A stretch of DNA of 64,000 nt from Agapetus fuscipes (taxonomy: Eukaryota > Arthropoda > Insecta > Trichoptera > Glossosomatidae): assembly GCA_951799405.1 (NCBI GenBank), contig OX637339.1, positions 14,260,001 through 14,324,000 of the forward strand, given 5' to 3'. Shown here in pieces: positions 31,347 to 44,870 of this stretch. How positions within the stretch are numbered: position 1 is the first letter of the stretch; every line of letters starts with the position of its first letter. The position numbers and the translations under genes were made by a program. Under the pieces are notes generated by a model. It worked only from the letters and a program-made list of their open reading frames with translations, ran no database searches and had not been told where the DNA came from.

Positions 31347-31638
31347 AGATATTGTTGGAGTATGTCAGTTTCTTTCCATAGCAATGCACGTGCCATGGAA
31401 TGCAAGTAGGTAGACAATGAGAAAAAGAGATACAAGATATCAGTATCAGCATCATATGCCAACAATTTTTGTTTGACAGTTAGGAGTAGTCTTTAGCAAA
31501 TGGCTATAATGCTCCATCAATTTTTTTTTTTTAAATTGATGAATATAACAAATTCAATATAAGTACTATTTTATATTTCCTTACTTCCCTTTACTTATGG
31601 CTGCCAAGAGTAACAATTTTTTGGGGCATTAGGCCACA

Positions 31639-31821
31639 TCACAGGCGGAGATCAAAACTCTGCATCCACTTCACTGCTCCTGGCGTGGCTTCATGGAGGT
31701 CTTTCAGGCCAGGAGGATGTCTTCTGATGGGGCACTTCTCCAATATGTGTCGAACAGTCTGGTCTTCCCCCCCTTGAGATGACATCAGTTTCCATTTATA
31801 TAGCAGGAAGTTGCCTTGCAC
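31639..31821 (-). mobile_element. non-LTR retrotransposon C-terminal remnant
   Basis: 60-codon ORF with QTVRHILEKCPIRRHP then LHEATPGAVKWMQSFDLRL and a stop. Same family as 155-345 but without its frameshift. Confidence 0.6.
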
Positions 31822-32092
31822 GGTACCCTATTTAAGATCGTCCATATTTCTCTCAGAAGATTGAACCCTGGGACCTCCTGGTGTGGCAAAATGATCAGTT
31901 TTTGAGTTTTCACACCTTGCTCCTCTTTTTATTATGATGAAAACAACAGTATTTTTATAATAAAAAGTGTTTGATAGTGTGTATTTATTTTATTTTATTT
32001 AGTTTAAGGCATCTGGAAAGAATGTTAAAGGTAGTGGCGAAAGGGAAAACCGATGAAAGAATGGATTGATCAAAATAATCAGGCAAAAAAAA

Positions 32093-33620
32093 CGCAATGC
32101 AACTAAGCTACGCATATAGTGTAACTTCTTGCCGCATTATCCCCGAAGGGGTCGCATGTGGCGAGTTGAACCTATTTATTTTTACAGGTAAGGGGGCCGG
32201 CCTTAGGGGAAAGGTGGGATACTTGATCCCTGTTTTAGTTTTCATCAATTATCGCAGACCCTTGAAGTTATTTTGCTATTTTTTTGCTCCATTTACATAA
32301 TTTGGTTCATCGCCTACCACTTGACATCCAAATAAAACTACTTTCGTGAAGATCCAATGTACTACATAAGTTCTTGTAAAAAACTCCCAAGGATCAAGTA
32401 TCCCTACCCATGAGGGATACTTGATCCCCCCATGAGGGATACTTGATCCCAGGGATCAAGTATCCCACCCATAAAGATAGCATTAGTAATTATGGCCAAT
32501 TAGCAAGGGAAATGAAAACAAAATTATCATACAAATCCAAATAAACTTCTTTATTGAGTAAAAAATAATATTAACAAAACATTTGTGTGAAATTTTTGTT
32601 TAAAGTTGATAATACCAGTCCTGGCTGTCCCACTGCCGCACGGCTGTGGCAGCTTTTGTATGTCTGCCCTTCCGACTACGCTAGTGTCTTCTACTGTTGG
32701 AAAAGTGAAACAACTGCCCACTAGATCCTTTCTTCTCAAAAATTTCACTTTGAAAGTACTTTTCTTTTGACTCAAAACTTTTTCAACAAAACACTTGACT
32801 GTTTTTTTGGCCAAACTGACTAAACTTGACTAAAACATTGTCTTCAGGCTTTGATTCAGTGTCGTCAATAAGTTCTTCATCATGTGAAAGGAAATCAGAG
32901 TCACTGCTGCTATCTGGAAGGCATGACATTTATGCCAAACTGCCTAGTGATCACTATAAAACTCCCCCCATTTCTCACAGCATTCACAGCCGCTTCAGCT
33001 TGCTGAGGATCCCGTGGAACTCTCTTTCTGGATCCCTCTTGTGCTATGTGCTACTTACACGGCATTTAAAAGAATAAACGTGAATAAAATTAATTATTTC
33101 AAGCGTGGACTTCAAAATAAACTTGAAGTGGGATACTTGATCCCAGGATCAAGTATCCCTCCACTTCTAGGGATCAAGTATCCCCCGGTTGTCATTTTTT
33201 CAAAAAGTGAACAATTTAGGTTGGAAGAGTTTGCATTTCTAAATTGATGTAATGGTATTTTGTTGCTAAAAGCACATACATTTCACCAATATATGCAGAA
33301 TAATCATAAAGTACACCAATGAAAATGTATAAAACTTACCTGGCACACGTAAAAAAAAGTCTGAACCTCACAAAATCGAAAAATGTTAATTATTTTTTTA
33401 CGCTTCTTCAGAGGTAACGGTCATTTGGCAAAACAAAGGTAACATTATGGTCGCTACCCAATGGTACCAACAGAACAGTGATAAAATACCTAGGAGCGCC
33501 AATATTGAATGGGGATCAAGTATCCCGCGGGATCAAGTATCCCACCTTTCCCCTACGCCAACCACTTCAGTTGAAGTGGAGGTTTCAATTTCAGGAGGTT
33601 GAATGTCGAGTAGATGAAGG
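32093..33620 (-). repeat. SINE family S1 split by a pogo-like element
   Basis: The S1 body reads from 'aactaagctacgcatatagt' to 'agggggccggcct' (to 32,205) and resumes at 'cgccaaccacttcagttgaa' (33,556 onward). The two halves are continuous in other S1 copies, which proves the insertion point. Confidence 0.75.
32206..33553 (-). mobile_element. internally deleted pogo/Tigger-like transposon
   Basis: 1,348 bp. The outer 25 bp are perfect inverted repeats (32,206-32,230 and 33,529-33,553), starting GGGGAAAGGTGGGATACTTG, with TA on each side. The palindrome-like unit GGGATACTTGATCCC or its complement occurs about ten times, at both ends and subterminally. On the minus strand, fragments of a transposase N-terminus remain (RDPQQAEAAVNAVRNGG...RQFGI, a pipsqueak-type helix-turn-helix). 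They are joined almost directly to a C-terminal tail (SDSDFLSHDEELIDD; VKFLRRKD; FTFPTVEDTS; IQKLPQP). The catalytic DDE part has been deleted, and there are frameshifts. Confidence 0.8.
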
Positions 33621-34848
33621 AAGTGTGCAAGCACAGAACAAAGAGAAGACACATCTGCGGAGGGACTGGCCACTCCTAGCAGAATGGATACGAGCTCAAG
33701 TGCAAGGCTATTATAATTTAATTTACTAACTACTAAGCTGCCTCAGAGATGTCATCTTTGTCCTGAAGTTCAATCATCAAAGGAGTCAACACGTTTTTCA
33801 TATTTTAAAAAAATGCAGCTGCAAAAAAGTTTCAAAACTTTTTTTGCCAGAGGTGCTTTTCAAGTTTACATGCACATACATTTTTCTCGAATACTCAATA
33901 CTTACAGTATTCATTAAAAACTCGTACTGGGGGTAATGGTATTGGTTGTTAAAGATCCTCCTTACATCCTAAATAAGTTTAAGTAGGTACCTACTATAAT
34001 ACTGCAGACCTGTGATGTTACACTTGCGATTTTTTTAAACATTGAACACAAAGATGATGCGTCCTACAGTCTGTTTACTTCTTCCAGAACTCTCTATTAT
34101 GAGCAACCTTGGTTTATGTTTTTACCAAAAGCAGACCAATTTTAGCATCTTACTCCAGCTTGGGAAGCCACCTAAGGTTTTAGCCATGATGGCTCTGGTG
34201 CTTGAATGATACATGGTGTATTGTTGGAAAATATAATAATTTGTGGAAATAAAAAAGCTTTTTTCGGGGTACGTACTGATTTCTTTTCTATGTAGAATTG
34301 GTGTTCAATTAATTTGAAAAATCATGGTTTTCAAATCACCCACCAAAAAAGAAGACGAAGAAATAGAAAAGTAATATTTTCTTCGTTTTCTTTTAAAAAA
34401 TTTCATAATGAATAATTGAAGCGCCAGTATATGTAAAAAAAAGTATTGCTAGCCATAAAAAGGAAAATCCATTATTTTTACACCAATCTCATATTATATT
34501 ATTGTTATATAAAGAAACATTATTTACAAAAAATGCTCAATTTATTAAATCGTGTACTTGATTTATATGTATGTATTTGCAGTTTATTTTTTAATGAAGT
34601 ACCTGGTTGAAAAGGGAAACTTCTCTTATGTCATTATCAGAGTAGTGCTCTGTACATAAAGTAAACATGTGTAGTAAAATTAATGTGATGTAAAAGGTCG
34701 TTTTGTACAGAAATGTATTTGTACGAGCTCTGTACATTATATTGCGCAATTGTGGTTATCTGAGAGGTTATCACATTGAGGAAAAAAAGTCCGATTGCGA
34801 CTGGTATCATTTCACGGCAGCGTGGTTTCTAGCACATTCCGCCGGCTC
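33621..34848. other. spacer upstream of Hsp60
   Basis: AT-rich, no gene or repeat recognised. The distal promoter of Hsp60 must lie in the last few hundred bases. Confidence 0.5.
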
Positions 34849-34871
34849 GAAATCCTCATTCCAGAAACTTC
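34849..34871 (+). promoter_or_regulatory. heat-shock element upstream of Hsp60
   Basis: TTCcaGAAacTTC at 34,859-34,871 is a perfect three-unit HSF site. A further GAA at 34,849-34,851 is in phase, with one imperfect unit (cct) between. It ends 30 bases before the ATG, so it is either in the 5' UTR or right at the start site. Confidence 0.7.
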
Positions 34872-34895
34872 TTACAAAACGCTCAACTTAACTAA

Positions 34896-36620
<1,725 letters not shown>

Positions 36621-36911
36621 ATAATACTGGAAAATTCCACAAAAAATATCCATAACATTTTGACTTCAAAGTCTTTTTTTTATCAACCCAAGCAAAGGTC
36701 AACTTTTATATTGTTGTACGAAGGTTGTACTTTATGCATGACTTCTGTTATCTAAAGAAATTGTACAATGTGTTCAGTTAACCCTTTAAGTGGATGTGTG
36801 GATGTTATTAGCAGACTACACTCATGCTTTTAGCATCTATGCGTATTATCAATGTGTGAAGCTACCTCTGCTATCTGCCATTGTAAAAATATGGGGAATC
36901 TTATTTTTCAT

Positions 36912-36917
36912 AATAAA
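36912..36917 (+). terminator. polyadenylation signal of Hsp60
   Basis: AATAAA about 290 bases after the stop codon. Confidence 0.5.
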
Positions 36918-38664
36918 AATAGAACAATGTATGTTGGTACCTCCATCACTCGAGAATGGCTGAAGTGATTTTCCTGGTTTTCATTTTTAAATGATTTTTG
37001 TAATCTGAGAAAGGTAAAATATCTCTGAAGATTTTGTTGTTATCTGAACATTTGTTTTGAATGGGTTCTCATTTTGTACAATTTTCTGACAGTTTTTTCA
37101 TGCAACAATATGATTTGTTGCTACCACATTGATTGCAATTTGCACAGGAGAACGTCTTGTCGGGTCAGCTAATCTGTTAATAAGGTAGAAAAATGTTTAA
37201 GTATTGCATAAAAATTATTCTGAAGATATTTTTCTTATTTTATACGGTGAGATACTGAGGATTTGATGTCTGGATGTTATGGTATTTTTGGGTCAAGTTG
37301 TTAAAAAGAAATGTTACATTCTTCATTGTACTTTTACATAGCATGTATTGTTAAAGCATTACGCACCATAGAACTAAAGCCTTTACAAGCACCACATCGT
37401 TAAGAGTATTTTTCTTTGTTTCTTAATGCAACTTTGAAAGCATCCATCTTAGTTAATACAAGATATGGTGCTTCTAACGGTTTTAAAATGTTAAATATTC
37501 ATTACTTAATGTAAGTTATCAAAAAGACCAGTACTGCCAAATATATTTAGTAGACTGATTTTCCGCTTTTAACGAGATGCCCATCGTTATAAAGTGAAAT
37601 TCCGTCTATTGCACCTCAAGGATCAAACTTCTTGGTTAAACGTAACCTAACTGTTTTGCAGTAAATGTAGGGAAACGTAATCTGGATGATTCAGTTTCTT
37701 TATATTTTTTGTTTGAATTTAATCCTTATGTTTTATACTTGGGCTATCATGTTTCTATTTTTTGCTGTAGGCTTAAAGGAAAATCAAATAAGCGAACAAT
37801 CTGCATTTTTCGAATTTAATTTTGTTTAAGAAATATTTACGTACATGTATTTTTTTATTATTTGTGCAATTCAAAATGTTGTGAATGATGAAACGGTATA
37901 ACTGAGGTATTTTTTTACGTAAAAAAGCTGAAGGATGAATTTAAAAAATGTTGTTTTCTAATCACGGGGTGCTGTAACAGACTTCTTTCTGCCATTTTCT
38001 CTTACCAGCATTTACTATAATATATTTTTTCTTTAGTTTAGTTATTGTAGAAAATGATTTTATAGATTATGCGCATAATTGTTATTTTTAATGTAGCAGG
38101 TAGCTTTGAGTATATTTTGTGGTTTATTATGTTAAAAAATTGAAAAAACTGAAAAAAATACATAAAACAAAGAATATTCTGTTTTTTTCTTTACAATATA
38201 CCTATCATATTTATTGCCTTCTTATGATCCTCTTCATACAGAAAAAAGTTACCATCGGCATCTAATGGACAATATTAGAGAACTGTGAAATTAACACAAA
38301 ATGGCTGTGACAGAAATGATTGAAGAAAAAAGGCAAATTGTCGCAAGTATAGCAATCCAGCACGAATGATTTCTGCCTACACAGGAGAGCTTTGGGTTTC
38401 GCACAATCAATATATCCCTGGACTATGTGACATCACCTGTAGTAAAATACAACGGATTCATAATCAGGGAATTTTTCTTCAGGTTACCAGGGAAAAGGCG
38501 AGAAAATATTTTGAAATAGTTTGCCAATGGACGTTGCCCTATATTATGGTGATATTTGCCCGCTGAGAAAGAGTCCATATTGATATTGTATTGAAGTTAT
38601 GACTTTCCTGGCTACCCCGGCCAAGTGATACCACTTTTTCCCTTCATATTTTAAATGTGCTGAG

Positions 38665-38722
38665 CCTATTATCTTGAGGTGTGATTCACACAAAAACTGC
38701 ACTCACCAAATAAATCATCCAA
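38665..38722 (+). repeat. 3' end of SINE family S2
   Basis: 'cttgaggtgtgattcacaca' to 'ctcaccaaataaatcatcc', matching the end of the 52,996-53,292 copy. Directly abuts a MITE. Confidence 0.55.
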
Positions 38723-39144
38723 ATATCGACGGTTAAAAGGAAGTAGGGCGACATTTTGGTCAAAAATGAGTTATGAATGCTATTCTACTTAAAATTTTCC
38801 GCTCTTTCTAATGCGCTAACTCCCATAGGTCTACAATGATTTTTGTTGTTGTTTATGCCCAAGCAAACAACTACGTTTTCGAAGTATGGTTTTGGTGTTA
38901 CCAACAAGATTTTGGCCTTTTTTGTCCTAAAAGCGCTTGTGAAATAAAAAATTGTAAAACCACATTAATAGGAATGCCAATAAATGCCTTTATTTTTTTT
39001 AATTTTAGAGCTGTTTTGATTTTAACGATATGATAAAAAATAAAAAAGTTATGCCGTTTTTCTGCAATCTCAAACTTTAAACTGCTCTCCTGAACAATTT
39101 AGTGTATGTCATTTATGCCCTATTGCCTTTTAGCCATTGATATT
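38723..39144. mobile_element. MITE with ATATCGACGGTTAAA ends (copy 2)
   Basis: About 420 bp; interior is the reverse complement of the 15,178-15,575 copy. Its right end (ttagccattgatat) has mutated from the consensus. Confidence 0.75.
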
Positions 39145-39774
39145 TTTAGTTTTATTGTTAATTCAAAGGTGTATTAGGACAGGTGCCCCGAGCACAAAAC
39201 TCACCTCGATTGCGGAAATAAAAAATGGATGGAATAAAATATTAACTTTTTATACTTATGGCTATCATACTAGGGGCAAGGGTCTTCAAACAACTTTCTG
39301 CTGACGAAAGGTGCTGTAAAATGCTTTCTGCTTCAGCTAATCTAGTATTATTGGTTTCAATAATTGTCAGGTCATTGGTAAGGAACTAAATAGGACTTGC
39401 TCCATCTTATGAAGAGAAAAATTGTAGGCAAGTCAAAATGTGGGTAAGAAGCAAATTTTGAACGCGCCTTGAGTATAAACTTTACTAATAGTCTCTGGTT
39501 CCTTTGACATTAAGAATTGAGATCCCAATACATCATCTATGCATAGGCTTGCCAGAAGTCTCACTTAATTTTGGTTTTATAGATGGCCAAATACGTCTGC
39601 TAATAATTTTATGTGAAGGATTATTTTTAAAAAGGTATGTTTGCAGTGATATTGGTAATAAAGATCAATTTTAATTAAATGAGTTTTTGATTGCTCACAG
39701 TAGTTCTTAGATCATTTGAAGTCAAGTAAACACAAATGGACTTTAGTATGTGCTGCAAGCTCATCAAAAATGAC

Positions 39775-39981
39775 CAGGGGTGGAAGTCTTGGTGGACGTC
39801 GGTAGATCTTACCGTACCTATTTGAAGATAGGACAGAATAAACCATGGCGGTGCCTGAATAGCTGATCGTTGTTCCATTTAAAATGGATTGGCTGTTGAT
39901 ACACCGCCATTTTTTATCCCGCCCTATCTTTAAATAGATACGGTAAGATTTACCGATGGTCATCGAGACTTCCAAGCCCAG
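39775..39981. mobile_element. fold-back MITE, GGGCTGGAAGTC family (copy 1)
   Basis: Arms of about 80 bp, ends aggggtggaagtctt / agacttccaagcccag. The inner part includes 'tcttaccgtacctatttgaa' on the left, with its inverted partner 'ttaaatagatacggtaaga' on the right. Confidence 0.65.
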
Positions 39982-41149
39982 TTGTTTTTAAGACTTTGAG
40001 TTGTAATGACAAAAACTTTGGCTTAGAAATGTAAGAAGCGATCTTTACTTACCACAGAAAATACCTTAGCCAAGCCCCCTTCTTCACAAATCCTACCAAT
40101 GTGTACCTTAGTCTTAATTAGAAAGATTTTCATTTATCATTAATTGATGAGGCATTCACTTTGACTTTGTAACCTTTCATTTTTAAAAAATTGAAATAAA
40201 AAATAAAAAACAAATTGTATTAGGTTACGGGGCGAGTAAAATTCAATAATGTACGACCGGTTTCGGATACAATGTTTCCATCGTCAGGTACAAAATATTA
40301 CTGACTAAATAAAATATAAATTAGTGTATCATTCTTTTAAGGGCTGGGAGTAGTGGAGGGTGGGAGGAGTGAGGGAGGGAACAGGGCGCTGGGATTGCTG
40401 GTGACAGATTTATTATTATTTCTAGGAAACAAGGTAATCACATTATGCATAAATCAAAAACCAATTGAAACACCAGGGAGCCGTAAAGGAAATTCTAGTA
40501 GGATTTGTGAATACAGGGGATAGTTTCAAATGCAATTGTTGTCCATCAAAAAGAATTTTAAAGTTTTTAAATCTAAATTGTCCCTCTCTTCCGACAACGG
40601 GGGTATTTCTGCGTCCAGGTCGATCATTCCAGAAACCTGGCAAGCCTTTCAATATAAATGAACCTATTCAAAATCTTTGTGTTGTAATTGTCTAAGTTTC
40701 CACTTACTATTATTTGGTATGTGGTCCTCAATATCCATATAGTTCATAGTAAGGAGACTAAGAAACAAAAACAAAAACAATTCCATCCACATCACACAGG
40801 TGTTCCAGTTAATACAACACAAGAAGTCTACACAAGAGGGAAGGCATTTAAGGTTTGTGATATAATAAACAAAGTAGTAGTCCTGCCGAGATGACTTCAT
40901 ATCAAGGTCAACAAGTCTTCGGGCATTCACAAACAATAATTGAAAGCTTAAAATACCATGTGTGAATATAGAATTTGTAAAAGGCTGCTATAGATTGAAG
41001 CACTCATCAAAGTTTTAGTATTCACCCACAGTATTGATAGTTTTCACAGTATTGTTTATGGATATGTAAATACTTGTGTCGTCGCCAAAAAGGGCTGATA
41101 TTGTAGCAATTATTCTTGGTGAGGAATACATATCAGAAGGATCTACCTC

Positions 41150-41775
41150 TTAATCTATTCTGCTGCCCTGATACTTCCAGCATTAAGATTATCATGAAGT
41201 TAGTCTTTCTATCTCCTTCTGCATTCTGCTGCCCTGATACTTTAAGCATTAAAATAATTATAAGGTTAGGCTCTCTACCTCCTTCTGCATTCTGTTGCCC
41301 TCATACTTTAAGCATTAAAATAATTATAAGGTTAGGCTCTCTACCTCCTTCTGCATTCTGCTGCCCTGATACTTTAAGCATTAAAATAATTATAAGGTTA
41401 GGCTCTCTACCTCCTGCATTCTGCTGCCCCGATACTTAAAGCATTAAAAAAAATAAGGTTAGGCTCTCTACCTCCTTCTGCATTCTGCTGCCTTGATACT
41501 TTAAGCATTAAAATAATTATAAGGTTAGGCTCCCTACCTTCTGCATTCTGTTGCCCTGATACTTTAAGCATTAAAATAATTATAAGGTTAGGCTCTCTAC
41601 CTTCTTCGTGTTTACTGCGGCCTTGATATTTTCCCGCCAAAATGAGGTTAATTTAGTTGTCAAAATGCCATACAGGTGGCACTGCTTATATGAATTATTT
41701 ACTTGAGATCTCCTTCTGCCTACTGCTGCCCTGATACTTTGAGCATTAAAATCATCACAAGGTTAGGCTCTCTAT
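41150..41775. repeat. minisatellite, 63-66 bp unit
   Basis: Seven units in tandem (41,150-41,605) containing CTGCTGCCCTGATACTTTAA, AAAATAATTATAAGGTTAGG and CTCTCTACCTCCTTCTG, with start-to-start spacings of 66, 66, 63, 64 and 63 bp. One displaced unit is at 41,707-41,775. Both strands are open across it by chance. Confidence 0.9.
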
Positions 41776-41801
41776 GGTAGAGAGCCTAACCTTGTAATGA
41801 T
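41751..41801. repeat. near-perfect 24-bp hairpin at the minisatellite edge
   Basis: The end of the displaced unit (aaggttaggctctcta) is followed after TGG by its reverse complement (tagagagcctaacctt). Arms of 24 bp, one mismatch. Confidence 0.85.
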
Positions 41802-41843
41802 TTTCTGAAATTAGGTTGAGACTCTACGTACTTGGACTCGACC

Positions 41844-42022
41844 AGGGCTGGAAGTCTCATCACCACATTAATTCTTCCTCACCGAATATCGGTAATATTT
41901 GTATGAAGACTTATCAGCTGTTCAATTGAGGTCATCTTGGATTGACAGGTCTTCAATCTTCATACAAATGTTACCAACATTTGATAGGTAAGAATTACCG
42001 TGGTGATGAGACTTCCAGCCCT
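41844..42022. mobile_element. fold-back MITE, GGGCTGGAAGTC family (copy 2)
   Basis: Ends agggctggaagtctcatcac / gtgatgagacttccagccct, inner arms 'taatatttgtatgaagac' and 'cttcatacaaatgttacc'. Shares its terminal motif with the copy 2 kb upstream. Confidence 0.75.
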
Positions 42023-43794
42023 AGAAGGCCTAAATATGATGGGTAGACGTTGTCAATGTAGATGCAGCCAGGGCAGACATATACGTAGCTGGACAGGCAA
42101 GAATGGAGGAGAATCCTAAATTCAGCCAAAGCTCACCCAGGGCTTTATGATGACGATGATGATGGTGACCAAATAAGAAGTATATTGAAAATAAATAAAT
42201 AAAGTTGTAATAATTGTATCATACTTTATTACTTTAAGCATTACCGGTTTTTTACAATAATCATATTATTTGACAAACAGCATGAAGTTTTTTGTAACAA
42301 TTTCTAACATTCAAGCATTTTAAGATTCATCTCGTCCTAGTGCATATTTTTAAATAAAAAATACATAGATTAAGAGAAATTTCAAAATGGCCATTTCTTA
42401 CATCATTTTACAACTAATTAATGAGTCACACAGAAAGAACCAAAGGCGGCAATCTACGATTTGTTTCAAAATTGAGATGAATACATGCAAATTACGAGAA
42501 AATGATTCCCGTGTTCCCATATATTTGTGATTGTTGCAAAAAATCATAAATTACCGCTTTTGTTTCTATATGACTCAAATGATACTTATGCATAATAATA
42601 AATATACAATATATTTTATATATAATAACAAAATATATTTTATTTCGTGTACACAGGTAAGTAGATGTGAAATTTTCATTTCTTATATAAAATGTTCCCA
42701 AATATTCCATATATTTAATTATATTCAACCTACCAGTCTGAATTTTAAGGCAAAAGCATGGATTATTAATTATTTTCTATACTGGCCATAGAATACTATG
42801 GTTTGTGTCTTGGATAAAATAAATATAAACAGTGTTATTCACACACAGCAAATCCATGGCTCAATCGCCACCTAATGTGAATTTTCCGTAAAAAGAATGA
42901 TGATCCATGGATCAGCTACAGGTTAAACGTGCTGTGAATAACCCTGAAACTGTTTTTTTTTTACATTCAAAGGCACATTTTGAACATCAAATATACTGTT
43001 TTTTTTTAAATATAAATGGAATTTGTTTTGTTATATAGCATTGAATTTTTCACTCTATTTATGCGGTAAAATTGTTATTTAATAAATTATAAGAATGAAT
43101 TAGAAAAACTTAACTATTAGTACGTAGACGTGTGTACCTACATATATAAAATATCTTATTTTTAAGGCCATTAGTGCTGCCAGCTAATATTATCAAGGTA
43201 GGTATATAATATTTTCATTTTAAGGACGATTCTTCAATTACCACTAGCCCTAGTAGAAAACTAAATATATTCAAGCATCAAAAAACATTAATTGGAATGT
43301 GGAAATCAAGGTTTTGTTTAAAATGGGATTTTTTTTTAAATCAAACAAATTCTAGATTGTTACCTTTGGTGCTATATGACTCATCTGTCAAAAATTACAA
43401 AAAATAACTATTACCAGGGTGAGTTTATCAAGACTCTCCTGCTCACCCTGGATTTTATACAAGCAGATAATAAAAAATCCAACAGGTAGCTTCTATTTCA
43501 CAGTTGAAAATCCTGTTTTGCAATCGGTAAATATAATTATAAAATTGGGCTTATCTGGAATTTGAAAAACCGTCCTTTAGTTTTTAATTCACAAATAAAA
43601 AAGATGAATACTTATGATTAGTACTATTTGAAATTAACTGATACTTAAAATAGATATTGATACTTTTACGATACCAAAGTAGCATCTAGATAGGATTTCT
43701 GAAACTTCTCTATAACAAATACATTCACTATAGGCCACTTCTATTTCGAAAGCGTCAAATTAACACATACGTTTGAAAATATGAATTATAATTC

Positions 43795-44090
43795 CAAAAC
43801 TAGAGCAACGTCTTACCGCATTGTCCCTAAAGGCGTCACATGTGGTGAGTAGTACCAATTTTTTCATAGGTAAAGGGGGCAGCCTTACGCCAACTGCAAC
43901 ACTGAAAATGAGGGTTTCCCTAATATTGAGGGCGTTGGCTCTCATTTCTTAATTTCTCTGGTACTATGATTTTTGAGTTTGAAATATACACCAAAACATG
44001 GTATTATTTCTTAAACGCTTAGTTGGGCTTGAACCGTAGCCCTCTGGCTTTGAACACAAGTATTTTATCAACTGAGCTATCAAACAGACT
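43795..44090 (-). repeat. SINE family S1, near full length
   Basis: It runs from the 3' end ('cgcattgtccctaaaggcgt') to the tRNA-like head ('ttatcaactgagctatc') in inverted orientation. Confidence 0.65.
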
Positions 44091-44691
44091 GGCTCTTTAT
44101 TTGAACTTCTGTGTTAGCTTGACACACGTCAAAACAATGAATTCGAATACAGAACATATTAACAAAATTATGTGTTCATTTTACGCTAGGATTTTTTCTA
44201 ATACTGGCCGAATGAAAATATATTTTAAGAAAATATTACAATGCCTAGACAGAACAATAAAGTATTTTTTCATGTTGATAACTTTACAAAATGAACATAA
44301 TTTAAAGATTTCATTTGATTATTTTACATACAAAAGCTTGACACACTTATAAGGCTATTTCATTACTATCTAGAGATTTTTTAAACAGAGATATTAAATT
44401 GAAAATTTGGCTATTTGAACACTTTTATTTGGAAATAATGTAGAATATAAATGTTAGCTTCATTTCACAACTAAATTCTAAAGCGGAGAGATTTCTAGTA
44501 CATTTTAAACTTAAGCTATCAAACAGGCTGTGGATAAATCTGAAATAAATTTAAACTGTAAGTTTTAAAAGGTATTCTGAAAACCTTTTTTCATGCATTT
44601 CAAAAACGTAGAACAATTTAGATACTGAGTAATTAAAAGATTGAAAGTAAAAAGTATCCATGAATTATTATAAACAGTAAACAAGATAGTC

Positions 44692-44740
44692 GCCTTTGGG
44701 ATGATCTAGTATCATGAAAAGGCGCTATAAAAATTCAGTT
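44692..44740 (+). repeat. 3' end of the L2-like element family
   Basis: 'cgcctttgggatgatctagt' and 'catgaaaaggcgctataaaa' match the 3' UTR after the ORF ending at 2992. Confidence 0.6.
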
Positions 44741-44767
44741 TTTTTTTTGACAGTAAACTTGAGAGTT

Positions 44768-44870
44768 TTAACACATTGCAACTAAGCTGCACATATAGTG
44801 TGATTTCTTACCGCGTTTCCTCTCAAGTGTGAAATCTGTTTATTTTTCAATTAACAGGCCGGTTTAACGC
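44768..44870 (-). repeat. SINE family S1 fragment
   Basis: 3' end only ('actaagctgcacatatagtg', 'cttaccgcgtttcctc'). Confidence 0.5.

Noticed and set aside
32391..33543. CRISPR-like spaced palindromes
   Set aside because: Eukaryotic context, irregular spacing, and the repeats are subterminal parts of a TIR transposon.
41116..41640. ORFs on both strands across 41.1-41.6 kb
   Set aside because: Tandem repeat with a unit length mostly a multiple of three; no protein features.
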